From positions 372,001 to 436,000 of the forward strand of contig CANLSF010000005.1 of the NCBI GenBank assembly GCA_947493695.1: a stretch of 64,000 bases of DNA, given 5' to 3'. The stretch is from an uncultured Kiloniellaceae bacterium (GTDB lineage: Bacteria; Pseudomonadota; Alphaproteobacteria; Kiloniellales; Kiloniellaceae). Shown one piece after another: positions 33,828-42,956 of the stretch (within the stretch, counting starts at the first letter, position 1; every line of letters starts with the position of its first letter). The position numbers were made by a program, and so were the translations under genes. Below the pieces are notes generated by a model. The model searched no databases. It had not been told where the DNA came from and saw only the letters and a list, made by a program, of their open reading frames with translations.

Positions 33828-35456
33828 ATGGATAGCACAAACGATATCAGCAAAAGCCTGACCTTCGCCGGATTGGACAACGAAGTCAGAAACCGTTTGC
33901 CGGAAATCTTCGCAAACATCCAGGGTGATCTACCGACACTGATGGATGACTTTTACAACTTCGTCAGCGATTGGGACACCTTGAACCAGTTGACAGAAAA
34001 CGGCGCGCGGGTCCCGTACCTTAAAAGCGCGCAGATTGACCATTGGAAGCTTCTGTTTTCCGGCCGCTTCGACGCGGAGTATTTCACCCGCGCGAAAGCG
34101 ATTGGCAATGCACATCGCCGAATTGGCCTGGGCCCCAACTGGTATATTGGCGCCTACAGCTTTCTGCTGTCACGCATAAACAACCTCCTGGTCGGGCACT
34201 ACCGACGCAAACCCGAACAGCTTAACAATGCGCAAGCAGCTGTGACGCGTGCCATTCTCTTCGATATGGAACAAGCCGTTTCAGTTTACATCGAAGCCGG
34301 TCAGCAAAACCTGCAGGACGAGCTATCCAGCCTGGCAGATAAGCTCGAAACGGAGATCAACGGTGCAGTCGACATCGTAGCGAAGCAAGGCACGGAAATG
34401 AAAGAGACCGCAAGCAAGATGCTGGCGGCCTCCGAGCGTTCCGGCTCCAGCGCAACAGCCGTTGCCTCCGCTTCCGAAGAAGCCTCGGCCAATGTCGAAA
34501 CCGTAGCCGCTGCGACCGAGGAATTCACCGCGACCGTGAAGGAAATCGGCCGTCAAACCGATCAATCGAAAGAGGTGACGCAAAAAGCGGTCCGGGAAGC
34601 TGAGGACGCCGGCCGGATCATGAGCGAGCTTGATGGCCTTTCGCAGGAAATCGGCGATATCGTCAAGGTCATTTCCGACATCGCCGCGCAGACCAACCTG
34701 CTGGCCCTCAATGCAACCATCGAAGCGGCGCGTGCCGGCGAGGCAGGCAAAGGCTTCGCGGTTGTTGCCGGTGAGGTAAAAAGCCTGGCCAATCAAACGG
34801 CAAAAGCGACCGACGAGATCAGCTCGCAGGTAACGAAGGTTCAGGAATCAACCAACCTGGCTGTCGGTGCCATTAAGTCCATTGCTGAAATCATCGAAAA
34901 AATGGATCAGGTCTCTGCCGCAATCGATCAAGCTGCCGAACAACAAAACGCTGCATCGGACGAGATTGCGAACAATATCCAGGAAGCCGCGTCGGGGAAC
35001 CGCGAGGTTGCTGTGAACATCCAAACGGTCGCGACGGAGGCTGCCGAAGTGCTCCAGCTTTCTAACGAAGTTCAGGCGGGAACCGACAAAAGCAGTGAAG
35101 CTGTTGCCCTTCTGGGTGATGGGGTGTCAAAAATTCTTTCTCAGCTCCGACAGCACGAAGCGTTTGATAGGCGGGAACATATGCGCATTGTAAGCCGCCA
35201 GAACTCGGAAGTATTTGCGCATGGTCAGTGGCAAAGCTGCGTCATCAATGATATTTCCGCAGGCGGTGCCGAGATTGCTGCAGTCGATGGTCTCAAGGAA
35301 AGAGATCAGATTAAGCTCAAAATTCCTGGCTTTGAGGAAGTGAGCGGCCACATTTTGCGCGTAACGCCGAAGTCTCGCGGTATCGGCTTCGACATTGACG
35401 ATCAGACCCGCCAACGCCTGGAGCAGCACCTGTCCGGCCAGAAAGCCGCTGCCTGA
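33828..35456 (+). CDS. Globin-coupled methyl-accepting chemotaxis protein with C-terminal PilZ domain
   Basis: Soluble chemoreceptor of 542 aa with no membrane segment. Residues ~1-160 form a globin-coupled sensor domain with a probable haem-ligating His96 in [20 protein letters not shown]. Residues ~165-440 form the MCP signalling coiled coil, with hairpin tip [38 protein letters not shown]. Residues ~444-535 form a PilZ domain with the c-di-GMP motifs RREHMR and NDISAGG. Such a protein could tune aerotaxis by oxygen and by cyclic-di-GMP in one molecule. It is a single gene with its own start region, convergent with the desaturase gene. Confidence 0.93.
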   Translation: MDSTNDISKSLTFAGLDNEVRNRLPEIFANIQGDLPTLMDDFYNFVSDWDTLNQLTENGARVPYLKSAQIDHWKLLFSGRFDAEYFTRAKAIGNAHRRIGLGPNWYIGAYSFLLSRINNLLVGHYRRKPEQLNNAQAAVTRAILFDMEQAVSVYIEAGQQNLQDELSSLADKLETEINGAVDIVAKQGTEMKETASKMLAASERSGSSATAVASASEEASANVETVAAATEEFTATVKEIGRQTDQSKEVTQKAVREAEDAGRIMSELDGLSQEIGDIVKVISDIAAQTNLLALNATIEAARAGEAGKGFAVVAGEVKSLANQTAKATDEISSQVTKVQESTNLAVGAIKSIAEIIEKMDQVSAAIDQAAEQQNAASDEIANNIQEAASGNREVAVNIQTVATEAAEVLQLSNEVQAGTDKSSEAVALLGDGVSKILSQLRQHEAFDRREHMRIVSRQNSEVFAHGQWQSCVINDISAGGAEIAAVDGLKERDQIKLKIPGFEEVSGHILRVTPKSRGIGFDIDDQTRQRLEQHLSGQKAAA

Positions 35457-35475
35457 GGCTGTATAATCCGGGGCG

Positions 35476-36675
35476 TCACGCATAATGCTTTGTCTGACGC
35501 CCCAGTCGACGCAGCAGTCGAAAGTGCGACGCCGTCATTTGCCCCAATCCGGCCTCCTTGTACGGCTTGCCGAACTCTGCCGCGGTTTTGCGTATGATCC
35601 CGCTGATGGCGATGTAATGAACATGACTGACGTTGGGAAAGAGGTGATGTGCGGCATGGGCATTGGCGCCACCGGCAATGAAATTAGCCAGCCAACTCCG
35701 CGGCAACCAGTCCATCGACGTCAGCAGGGCATGATCGGCCCAGCTATGGGGTAGGTAACCTTCTTCGTTAAGCGTGGGAAACGCGGTCTCCTCGGTAAAA
35801 TGGGTTCCGATCAACATGAACGCGAAAACTATCGACTGGACTGCTGTTACGAAAAGATACCCGATCAACACCTGCCACCAGGCGAAATCCAGCAGGGCCA
35901 TCGGGAGCGCCAGCATCAATCCGAAGTACGCAATTTTGGTAAGCACAAAGAGAACATATTGATACGGTGGATGGCGAATGTCATGGAGGTTCGCCAGCCG
36001 CTTTTTAAACAGATAGATCAGGTCCTGCACGAAGATCGAATGCAGCGCGACCATGGCGTAAATCAAAGGTGCGTAGAGGTGCTGAAAGGCCTGATACCAG
36101 CGGCCGGGATGGTTGGGCGATAAGCGAATAAAAGGGTTTTCGTCAATGTCGACATCGCATCCGTTCACGTTGGGAAAATTGTGGTGAGACTTCACATGAC
36201 GCAGGCGCCAGAGATAGGCGTTTGAGCCCAATAGACTGAAGACAAGCGTATGCACAAAGCGGTCGAATTTCTTGTTCCCACTCAGTGCGTCATGCGCGGC
36301 GTCATGGGCGATATTCGTCACCAGCAAAAGCACAAAGAGGCCGCAGGCCGTCGCGGAAAAAACCGTCCCGACCGCGCCCAGACGGCCAGACAGGGTCAGC
36401 GCGTAGAAGGCCGCGGCCAGGGCTGCGTAGAAGATGCCTTTAAAGAGGATCAGTTTGCCGCCTGTTTTTGCCCGGCCAGTTGTCTGAAAATAGTCAGCGA
36501 CACGACGGCGCAACGTTACCAGGAAGCGGTCGCTTGCATCATTGGAGAACTTGATCCGCTGGCTTCGCGCACGTCCTGTGCCCTGAACTACCTGTTGGCT
36601 GCGCGCATCCGATTTCCAGCGGAAAGGAAGATTACCCCCCTTGCCCGCCCCACCTGAAGAGCCCTTTACAGTCAT
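35476..36675 (-). CDS. Membrane fatty acid desaturase
   Basis: Di-iron acyl-lipid desaturase of 399 aa. The three His boxes are HDAAHD at 124-129, HVKSHH at 160-165 and HAAHH at 340-344, separated by hydrophobic segments. Third box HxxHH with no N-terminal cytochrome b5 domain argues against a front-end desaturase. A ~50-residue basic N-terminus is unusual. Start at 36675 has GGAGTGACACA upstream. The TetR gene upstream (36808-37374) shares a palindrome with this promoter (36693-36712) and probably represses it in response to acyl-CoA state. Confidence 0.92.
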   Translation of the reverse strand: MTVKGSSGGAGKGGNLPFRWKSDARSQQVVQGTGRARSQRIKFSNDASDRFLVTLRRRVADYFQTTGRAKTGGKLILFKGIFYAALAAAFYALTLSGRLGAVGTVFSATACGLFVLLLVTNIAHDAAHDALSGNKKFDRFVHTLVFSLLGSNAYLWRLRHVKSHHNFPNVNGCDVDIDENPFIRLSPNHPGRWYQAFQHLYAPLIYAMVALHSIFVQDLIYLFKKRLANLHDIRHPPYQYVLFVLTKIAYFGLMLALPMALLDFAWWQVLIGYLFVTAVQSIVFAFMLIGTHFTEETAFPTLNEEGYLPHSWADHALLTSMDWLPRSWLANFIAGGANAHAAHHLFPNVSHVHYIAISGIIRKTAAEFGKPYKEAGLGQMTASHFRLLRRLGRQTKHYA

Positions 36676-36692
36676 TGTGTCACTCCAAATTT

Positions 36693-36712
36693 AAGTAAAC
36701 GTTCACTTACTT
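36693..36712. promoter_or_regulatory. TetR-type operator upstream of the desaturase
   Basis: AAGTAAACGTTCACTTACTT, a palindrome with AGTRAACG half-sites, lies 18 bp before the desaturase start. It matches the copy at 37401-37420 at 18 of 20 positions. The half-site is like that of DesT/FabR-type lipid regulators (established family knowledge). Confidence 0.78.
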
Positions 36713-36807
36713 CTATAATTCAAAAAAAACCGGATTGCTTGAACCGGTCATTTGCGCAAGCTTCTGACTTTGAGCCAGATCTGCTGCGGATCGCTCCTGA
36801 GCCTGAA

Positions 36808-37374
36808 TTAACCCTGCGCCACCCTGAGGCAGGTTGCGGTCAATTCGTCTTTTAACTCGCAAAGTCCTTTGTCGATCTTGCCGTAGATCCTGGCGGTCGC
36901 GACCTGAAGCACAACGCCCAGGAGGCTGGCTGTCACAAACTCGGGATCAGCTGGCGGAATATCGCCGCTTTCCATAGCGTCGATCACACATTCGCGTACA
37001 GCATCGACCGGTGTTTTGATCGTATCCGGTAACTTGCCTGATTCGTTGTGCTGAACGAGCAGCAAATAGCTGAAAAGCTCAGGATCTTCATCGAAGAAAC
37101 GGCAAAAGGTGTCAAGCATCGCCCCTATTTGCGCACCAAACCCGGTCCGACCGATCCGCGCGCGCGTCAACTCGGTGGCGAAGGAGATATAGTTCGTAGA
37201 AAACAGATCCCACGCCAGTTGTTCTTTGCTGGCAAAATGCCTGTAGAGCGCACCTTCAGTGACTCCCACAGCCGAGGTGATGTCCCGAATCGAAGTTTCT
37301 GCAAAGCCCTTTTCCACAAACAGCGTTAGAGCTGCACGTGTAATCCGTTCCTTCGTTTCCCTGCCGTCCCGCAT
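36808..37374 (-). CDS. TetR family repressor, probable regulator of the desaturase
   Basis: Regulator of 188 aa. The HTH spans residues ~8-55 (KERITRAALTLFVEKGFAETSIRDITSAVGVTEGALYRHFASKEQLAWDLF). The C-terminal domain binds an unknown ligand. Same-strand neighbour of the desaturase, with operator copies at its own promoter (37401-37420) and the desaturase promoter (36693-36712), so it probably represses both. Confidence 0.9.
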   Translation of the reverse strand: MRDGRETKERITRAALTLFVEKGFAETSIRDITSAVGVTEGALYRHFASKEQLAWDLFSTNYISFATELTRARIGRTGFGAQIGAMLDTFCRFFDEDPELFSYLLLVQHNESGKLPDTIKTPVDAVRECVIDAMESGDIPPADPEFVTASLLGVVLQVATARIYGKIDKGLCELKDELTATCLRVAQG

Positions 37375-37400
37375 CGCCGTTTCCCTGATTCGCCATCTGC

Positions 37401-37420
37401 AAGTGAACGATCACTTACTT
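37401..37420. promoter_or_regulatory. TetR-type operator upstream of the tetR gene
   Basis: AAGTGAACGATCACTTACTT, a palindrome of two AGTGA half-sites, 27-46 bp upstream of the regulator start. Near-identical to the desaturase copy, indicating autoregulation. Confidence 0.78.
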
Positions 37421-37520
37421 TGGATGTCAGCTTTGCAATGTCAAGTCCGGCAGCACTTCTTCCGTTGATTACGCTTCTCGAATCGACCGGAGAAGAAGAC
37501 CCGCGTGAATGACGTGAAGG

Positions 37521-38438
37521 TCAAAAAAGCTTAGCGCCTGTCGTCGGAAGCAGGACACTGTAGAGGCTTGCAGACGCAGTGATGAAGAGGCGGTTGCGTT
37601 TTAAACCGCCGAAGCAAAGATTGGATACCCGCTCGGGAACCAGAATTTTTCCAATCAGGCTGCCGTCCTGCTCGTAGCAATGCACACCATCACCTGCGCT
37701 GGTCCAGATACGCCCCATGGTGTCCAGCCGAAAACCATCGAAGAAGCCGTTGCTGCATTGGGCAAAAACCCGCCCACCCGTCAGTTTGCCGTCGTCGGAC
37801 ACATCGAAGACCCGGATGTGATGTTCGCCGCTGGGATAGCGGGTCCCGCCAGAGTCGGCGATGTAAAGCTGTCGCTCATCCAGGGAAAATGCCAGGCCGT
37901 TAGGGCAGGTGAAATCGTCGGCGACCTGGGTCACCTCTCCATTTTGCGGGTCAATGCGGTAGACGTCCTCGCCCTCCAGCTCCGGATCCGCCTGAAAGCC
38001 CTCATAATCGCTCTCGATACCGTATGCCGGATCAGTGAACCAGATCGAGCCGTCCGACTTCACCACCACATCATTCGGGCTGTTGAGGCGCTTGCCACCG
38101 TATCGGTCTGCGAGAACCAAGCAGGAGCCATCGTGCTCCCAACGCACCACGCGTCGGGTGCCATGCTCGCAAGCCACGATCCGCCCCTGCCGATCCAGTG
38201 TCGTGCCGTTGGTGTAGGTTCCCGCATTGCCATGAAAAACCCCGACCGCGCCGGTAACCTCGTCCCAACGCAGACGCCGGTCATTGGGGATATCGCTCCA
38301 GATCAGCGACCTGTAGGCCGGCACATACACCGGCCCTTCGGTCCAACGCCCCTCGGACCAGAGGCAGTCCAGCTTTTCAGTCAACTTCACGCTGCGGCGG
38401 AAGCGGTCGTCGAGAATTTCGTAGGATGCTGCGCTCAT
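37521..38438 (-). CDS. SMP-30/gluconolactonase family hydrolase
   Basis: Six-bladed propeller lactonase of 305 aa. Family motifs are LWSEGRWTEGPVYVP (metal-ligand Glu), LNSPNDVVVKSDGSIWFTDPAYG and TCPNGLAFSLDERQLYIADSG, with Asn/Asp metal ligands. It most likely hydrolyses a sugar lactone such as gluconolactone. Divergent from an HxlR regulator across twin operators. Start preceded by GGGAGAAAACC. Confidence 0.93.
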   Translation of the reverse strand: MSAASYEILDDRFRRSVKLTEKLDCLWSEGRWTEGPVYVPAYRSLIWSDIPNDRRLRWDEVTGAVGVFHGNAGTYTNGTTLDRQGRIVACEHGTRRVVRWEHDGSCLVLADRYGGKRLNSPNDVVVKSDGSIWFTDPAYGIESDYEGFQADPELEGEDVYRIDPQNGEVTQVADDFTCPNGLAFSLDERQLYIADSGGTRYPSGEHHIRVFDVSDDGKLTGGRVFAQCSNGFFDGFRLDTMGRIWTSAGDGVHCYEQDGSLIGKILVPERVSNLCFGGLKRNRLFITASASLYSVLLPTTGAKLF

Positions 38439-38472
38439 GGTTTTCTCCCGAACAGAAGCCTGTTTATCTCAA

Positions 38473-38491
38473 TGCTATCTTTTTCATAGCA
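38473..38491. promoter_or_regulatory. Operator copy 1 (TGCTAT-N7-ATAGCA) between SMP-30 and HxlR genes
   Basis: Inverted repeat TGCTAT / ATAGCA with a 7-nt spacer. The same half-sites and spacing recur at 38521-38537. Probable binding site for the divergently encoded HxlR protein. Confidence 0.7.
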
Positions 38492-38520
38492 AACTTGATA
38501 CTCTCTGCCAAGATAAATTC

Positions 38521-38537
38521 GCTATGGTTTTAATAGC
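38521..38537. promoter_or_regulatory. Operator copy 2 (GCTAT-N7-ATAGC) near the hxlR start
   Basis: GCTAT / ATAGC with 7-nt spacer, 16 bp upstream of the HxlR start codon and 48 bp (start to start) from copy 1. Placement fits autorepression plus control of the SMP-30 gene. Confidence 0.7.
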
Positions 38538-38552
38538 ACAAGAGATTGAAGC

Positions 38553-38903
38553 GTGACCAAAATTCCCCTACCCGGCTCACCCGTCCGTGGCTCCAAGAGC
38601 GGCGCACCGGTTATGGCGTTGCTCGATTTGCTTGGCCGTCGCTGGGCCATGGGTGTGCTCTGGACGCTCTGCCAAGGCGGTCCGGCAACTTTTCGGATCC
38701 TGCAGGAACGCTGCGAGAGCATCTCACCCGCCGTGCTCAATTCCCGCCTGAAAGAGCTCCGGGAAGCCAACCTGGTGGAGCGAACCACGGAAGGTTACGC
38801 CGCCACAAAACTCGGACAGGAACTCTTCGGTCATCTCGAACCTCTGGGTGCCTGGGCGAAGATTTGGGGAAAATCACTCGCGCCCCACCAGGACATCGTC
38901 TGA
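38553..38903 (+). CDS. HxlR family transcriptional regulator
   Basis: Winged-helix regulator of 116 aa, GTG start. PVMALLDLLGRRWAMGVLWTLCQGGPATFRILQERCESISPAVLNSRLKELREANLVERT is the classic HxlR domain. Family members often sense aldehydes or oxidants. It is divergent from the SMP-30 gene with two shared inverted repeats, so it probably controls it. Confidence 0.93.
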   Translation: MTKIPLPGSPVRGSKSGAPVMALLDLLGRRWAMGVLWTLCQGGPATFRILQERCESISPAVLNSRLKELREANLVERTTEGYAATKLGQELFGHLEPLGAWAKIWGKSLAPHQDIV

Positions 38904-38907
38904 CAAT

Positions 38908-39828
38908 TCACTTCTCTGAACAGAGCAGCCCCAGAAAGTCCTGCAGGATGACCGATTGTCGCCGGTCGCTCCGGGAAATAGCGCAGATCGGGCTGGTGTA
39001 GCTGAAAACCTCGGGCAGCACCTCATAGATTGAGCCCCGCATGGCGTCCACGCAGTGTACCGGGAAAAAGCCCAGATAGACCCCGGCTTGAACAAAGGCC
39101 AATACAGCTTCGGTTTGATATACGGTGCAGCCGACCGGGAAGCGTTCCTTGATACCGCGTAGCGCGTCGCTCTCGTAGTAACCCCGGAACACGAGTTTAT
39201 GCTCGTAGACTTCTTCAGCACTCAGTTCCGTACCAGCAGCGATCTCCTGCGCCAGTGGATGTTCTCCACCGCAAAAGAGACCGATGGGCTCGTGATAGAG
39301 ATAGTTGTACCGCAGCCCCGGCAGACGGTGATAATCGGGCACGATTCCGATGTGCAGACTGCCGTCAATGACACCCCGCTCAATCTCATTCGGCGTACCG
39401 GTCATCAGACTGATCGTGACCCCAGGCTCCTGCTCCCGGTAGTGCTTGATGGCCGACATCAGCGGATTGTTGTCGTCGGAAACCGTGTAATCGATCATGC
39501 CGATTTCGATTTTGCCGACCATCCGGTCATTGACGCTGGAGACGTTGGCGCCAAAGTCGTCAACGGCCGTCAGCAAACGATCAATGTAGGCCAAAACCTG
39601 TTGCCCCTGCTGGGTCAGGCTGAAGCCGCTACGCCCGCGGTGGCAGAGCCTCACCCCCAGCCGCGTCTCCAGATCCGAGAGCTGGATCGAAATGGTCGAG
39701 CGGCTCACGCCGAGTTCCGCCTGGGCCGCCGATAGCCCGCCGCATTCGATCACGGTCTTGAAGACCCGCATCAGCCGCAAATCGACATCGCTTGTCTGGC
39801 CCGAGAATGCCTTCTTCCGTCTTGCCAT
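38908..39828 (-). CDS. LysR family transcriptional regulator
   Basis: LTTR of 306 aa. An N-terminal HTH (DLRLMRVFKTVIECGGLSAAQAELGVSRSTISIQLSDLETRLGVRLCHRGRSGFSLTQQGQQVL) is followed by a substrate-binding-like domain. It is divergent from the ureohydrolase gene, and a palindrome sits between them at 39864-39883 with a copy upstream of the adjacent polyamine-type importer. It probably activates guanidino-compound or polyamine uptake and breakdown. Confidence 0.95.
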   Translation of the reverse strand: MARRKKAFSGQTSDVDLRLMRVFKTVIECGGLSAAQAELGVSRSTISIQLSDLETRLGVRLCHRGRSGFSLTQQGQQVLAYIDRLLTAVDDFGANVSSVNDRMVGKIEIGMIDYTVSDDNNPLMSAIKHYREQEPGVTISLMTGTPNEIERGVIDGSLHIGIVPDYHRLPGLRYNYLYHEPIGLFCGGEHPLAQEIAAGTELSAEEVYEHKLVFRGYYESDALRGIKERFPVGCTVYQTEAVLAFVQAGVYLGFFPVHCVDAMRGSIYEVLPEVFSYTSPICAISRSDRRQSVILQDFLGLLCSEK

Positions 39829-39863
39829 GATCTACCTATCTTGCGGCCTTTATTACGAAATTC

Positions 39864-39883
39864 TGTTTGATAGTTATCAAACA
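39864..39883. promoter_or_regulatory. Palindromic operator between lysR and ureohydrolase genes
   Basis: TGTTTGATAGTTATCAAACA: TGTTTGAT and ATCAAACA half-sites with a 4-nt centre. Outer arms ACGAAATT and AATTTCGT extend the symmetry from 39855 to 39893. The same core recurs at 45143-45170 with the same spacing. Probable LysR-binding site. Confidence 0.8.
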
Positions 39884-39977
39884 TAAATTTCGTATTGGCA
39901 AATTTATCCCCACCGCACAGCAACCTAGAGTGCGACCGCTCGTGTCGAGCATCAACACATGGATTGGGAAAATTACC

Positions 39978-41033
39978 GTGTCCTGGACACCTGAGAAACT
40001 AGCGGCCTTGAGGGATAAATTCTCCGAAGCCGACGGCGGCGATCTCCACGACCCCAGGTTCAGGAAAATCGCGGACAAGATCTTTTCCGAGGGCGGTCGC
40101 AGGCCAGCGCCCTATGCCGGTATCCCAACTCTGCTCGATGCGCCCTACCGTGCTCAGGAAAACGGTGCGCTGGAAATTTCTGACCTTCAGATTGCGCTGT
40201 TCGGTATGCCCATGGATCTTGGGGTGACAAACCGCAATGGCGCACGGTTCGGACCCCGCGCCCTGCGCGCGATTGAACGCATCGGCCCTTACAATGACGC
40301 CCTGGAATGCGCACCCATTCACGAGATGAAGGTCGCCGACATTGGCGATGTTCCTTTCATGAGCCGCTTCGATCTCCATCAGAGCCTGTCAGACATCGAA
40401 AAGTTCGTTGAAAAGATCGCTGCGCAAAATGTCCTTCCCATGGGTGTGGGCGGCGATCATTCGGTCACGCATCCCATTCTGAAAGCCCTGGGCAAGGATC
40501 AGCCCCTGGGGTTGATCCACATAGATGCGCACTGTGACACCGGCGGCTCTTACGAAGGTGAAAAATTCCACCACGGCGGCCCCTTCCGGAACGCTGTCCT
40601 GGATGGCGTTCTCGACCCGGAACGCACGATCCAGATCGGAATTCGCGGTTCTGCCGGATACATCTGGGAATTCTCGAAAGCCTCGGGCATGACCGTGATC
40701 CAGGGCAAAGACATCTCGGATGCCAGCATACCGGCGATCATCGAAAAGGCCCGCGAAGTGGTTGGCGACGGCCCGACTTATTTTACCTTCGACGTCGACA
40801 GTCTGGACCCGGCCTTCGCGCCAGGCACCGGCACACCGGAAGCCGGTGGTCTCACGGTGCGTGAAGCTCTCGCGCTAATCCGGGGCATGAAGGGTATCAA
40901 CTTTGTCGGGGGAGATGTGGTTGAAGTCGCTCCGGCGTACGATGTCACAACGAACACGGCGCAAAACGCCGCTCAGGTCCTGTTCGAAATCCTGAGCCTG
41001 ATGATGTTCAGCCCGTCCCTGCCGAGGGAGTAA
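39978..41033 (+). CDS. Ureohydrolase (agmatinase / guanidinobutyrase / guanidinopropionase type)
   Basis: Binuclear manganese enzyme of about 351 aa that releases urea from a guanidino compound. Metal ligands are seen in GVGGDHSVTHPI (His161), HIDAHCDTGG (Asp183, His185, Asp187) and TFDVDSLDPAFAPGTGTPEAGG. Substrate length specificity cannot be set from motifs alone; the LysR control and adjacent polyamine-type importer support a guanidino acid or agmatine. GTG at 39978 follows GGGAAAATTACC; a longer frame to 39867 lies within the operator. Confidence 0.9.
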   Translation: MSWTPEKLAALRDKFSEADGGDLHDPRFRKIADKIFSEGGRRPAPYAGIPTLLDAPYRAQENGALEISDLQIALFGMPMDLGVTNRNGARFGPRALRAIERIGPYNDALECAPIHEMKVADIGDVPFMSRFDLHQSLSDIEKFVEKIAAQNVLPMGVGGDHSVTHPILKALGKDQPLGLIHIDAHCDTGGSYEGEKFHHGGPFRNAVLDGVLDPERTIQIGIRGSAGYIWEFSKASGMTVIQGKDISDASIPAIIEKAREVVGDGPTYFTFDVDSLDPAFAPGTGTPEAGGLTVREALALIRGMKGINFVGGDVVEVAPAYDVTTNTAQNAAQVLFEILSLMMFSPSLPRE

Positions 41034-41048
41034 TCCGGAACCGGCCAG

Positions 41049-42095
41049 TCAGCGGCTGAAGAAGGAACAGAGATCAGGATCGATTTTCAGCCCGACCTGC
41101 TGTCCGGCGGACAGGCTGACAACCTCACGCGCCCGCGACCGCACCCTGAGCTTCTCCTCGCCCACGGCAATAATCGACTCAACGTTTGGCCCGAGGTCGC
41201 GCACGAACTCAACGGTACCAAGAATCGATCGCTCAGGGTTTTCGCACTCGACAACAGCGATGTTTTCAGCACGGATCGCCACCTCGATACCCGCGCCCCC
41301 CACAGGCAATGCCTTGTCCTGCGCCAGTATACCCAGGAAGGTTACGGCACCACTCTCTGACACCTCGCCTTTGACTACATTCGCCGTACCGAGGAAATCC
41401 GCGACGAAGGCGTCTGCCGGTTCGCGGTAGACCTGAGACGGCATGCCGGACTGCCGCACCACACCATGATCCATGATCACCAATTGGTCCGCGAGCATCA
41501 TGGCTTCGGTCTGGTCGTGGGTCACCAGCACGGTGGTCACGCCGAACTTGCGTTGCAGCTGTCGCAGCTCAATCTGCATATTCTCGCGCAGCTTTGCGTC
41601 TAGCGCCGAGAGAGGCTCATCCAGCAGAAAGAGTTTCGGCTGAACCGCCAGGGCCCGGGCGATAGCGACACGCTGGCGCTGTCCGCCCGAGAGCGCGGCA
41701 ACAGGCCGGTCCGCAATGGTCGGCAGCTCAATCACATTCAGCAGCTCTTCGACCCGGTCGCGTTGACTGGCCTTATCGATACCGCGCAGCTTCAGTCCGT
41801 AGGCGATGTTCTGGGCAACGCTCATGTGGGGAAACAATGCCAGGGACTGGAACACCATCCCAAAGCCCCGTTTGTGCGGCGGGACATTCGAGACATCCAC
41901 CCCATCCAGCAGAAGACGGCCTGATGTGGCATGCTCGAAGCCTGCGATGATCCGCAACAGCGTCGTCTTCCCGCAGCCGGACGGTCCGAGAAGGCAGACG
42001 AAAGATCCTTTCTCGACGTTCATGTCGATATCGCGCAAAGCCGATACGGAACCGAAGTTCTTCGAAACGCCTTCAATCTTCAGGTCGGTACTCAT
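41049..42095 (-). CDS. ABC transporter ATP-binding protein, PotA-type
   Basis: Spermidine/putrescine-type ATPase of 348 aa: Walker A GPSGCGKTT at 37-45, signature LSGGQRQRVAIARAL, Walker B LFLLDEPLSALDAKL, H-loop VTHDQTEAM, and a C-terminal TOBE domain (NIAVVECENPERSILGTVEFVRDLG). Last gene of the operon SBP-permease-permease-ATPase, convergent with the ureohydrolase gene. Confidence 0.95.
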   Translation of the reverse strand: MSTDLKIEGVSKNFGSVSALRDIDMNVEKGSFVCLLGPSGCGKTTLLRIIAGFEHATSGRLLLDGVDVSNVPPHKRGFGMVFQSLALFPHMSVAQNIAYGLKLRGIDKASQRDRVEELLNVIELPTIADRPVAALSGGQRQRVAIARALAVQPKLFLLDEPLSALDAKLRENMQIELRQLQRKFGVTTVLVTHDQTEAMMLADQLVIMDHGVVRQSGMPSQVYREPADAFVADFLGTANVVKGEVSESGAVTFLGILAQDKALPVGGAGIEVAIRAENIAVVECENPERSILGTVEFVRDLGPNVESIIAVGEEKLRVRSRAREVVSLSAGQQVGLKIDPDLCSFFSR

Positions 42096-42116
42096 GTTTA
42101 GGCTCCTTCTGACGAG

Positions 42117-42956
42117 TTAGAACAGGCTTGCACGTCCAGCAATGATCTTGTCGATGATGAGAATCATGACAACGTCGACGAGGATAATTCCCACCGACAG
42201 GGACAGGACCGCCGGATCGAGCGAAGACACGGTCCGGCTATACATCCAGATCGGCAGGGTGCTGACGTCGATCGTGTACATGAAAAAGGTGATGGTGAAC
42301 TCGTTGAAGGAAATGATCAGCGCAAAGATCAGTCCAGCCAGGATTCCCGGCTTCATGAGCGGAACTACCACATCCAGGAAAGCCCGCGGCCAGCTCGCGC
42401 CGAGCGAAATCGCCGCTTCTTCGATCTCGATATCGATCCCGTTCATGGCGCTCATGCAATTTCGCAGCACGAATGGCAAGACCAGCGCGACATGCGGAAT
42501 AACCAGACGCCAGATCCCCAGGTCCAGCGCGAGGCTCTCGGCGATCAGAAGAAAGGCGATGCCCAGAATCACGAGGGGAAACACCAGAGGAAGGGTAAAC
42601 AGCAGTTCCATGCCGGCCCGCACCCTGCCCCCGCCACGAACCAGGGCATAGGCAAGCGGCACGCAGACAAAGGTGGCGATCAGCATCACGAGAGCAGCCA
42701 CCAGCACACTGGTGAACATGGCATCACCCAGTGAATGAGCGCTGGAAGACTCGTCGCTCGACAACTGGGCCCAAAGCGCTTCATACCAGCGGAAGGAATA
42801 CTCTGCCGGGGGAAAGGCCGCAGTTTCCGCAGCTGAAAACGACATCAAGGTCACGACGATCACCGGCAGTGCTGAAATCAGCAGGCCAAGTGTGGTGAGA
42901 AAGAAGATGACGAAGCTGTAGCTGCCGCCGCGCGTCGAAAACAAGCTGGAGAACAT
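42117..42956 (-). CDS. ABC transporter permease, PotC-type
   Basis: Inner-membrane permease of 279 aa with six helices. The EAA loop reads DIEIEEAAISLGASWPRAFLDVVVPLMKPGILAG. It pairs with the PotB-type gene, with which it shares one nucleotide (stop/start TGATG). Confidence 0.94.
   Translation of the reverse strand: MFSSLFSTRGGSYSFVIFFLTTLGLLISALPVIVVTLMSFSAAETAAFPPAEYSFRWYEALWAQLSSDESSSAHSLGDAMFTSVLVAALVMLIATFVCVPLAYALVRGGGRVRAGMELLFTLPLVFPLVILGIAFLLIAESLALDLGIWRLVIPHVALVLPFVLRNCMSAMNGIDIEIEEAAISLGASWPRAFLDVVVPLMKPGILAGLIFALIISFNEFTITFFMYTIDVSTLPIWMYSRTVSSLDPAVLSLSVGIILVDVVMILIIDKIIAGRASLF

Noticed and set aside
35470-35503. Inverted repeat GGGGCGTCA / TGACGCCCC at the MCP/desaturase convergence as a terminator
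   Set aside because: Good 9-bp arms but a 16-nt loop and no T-run on either strand; it also overlaps the desaturase coding end.
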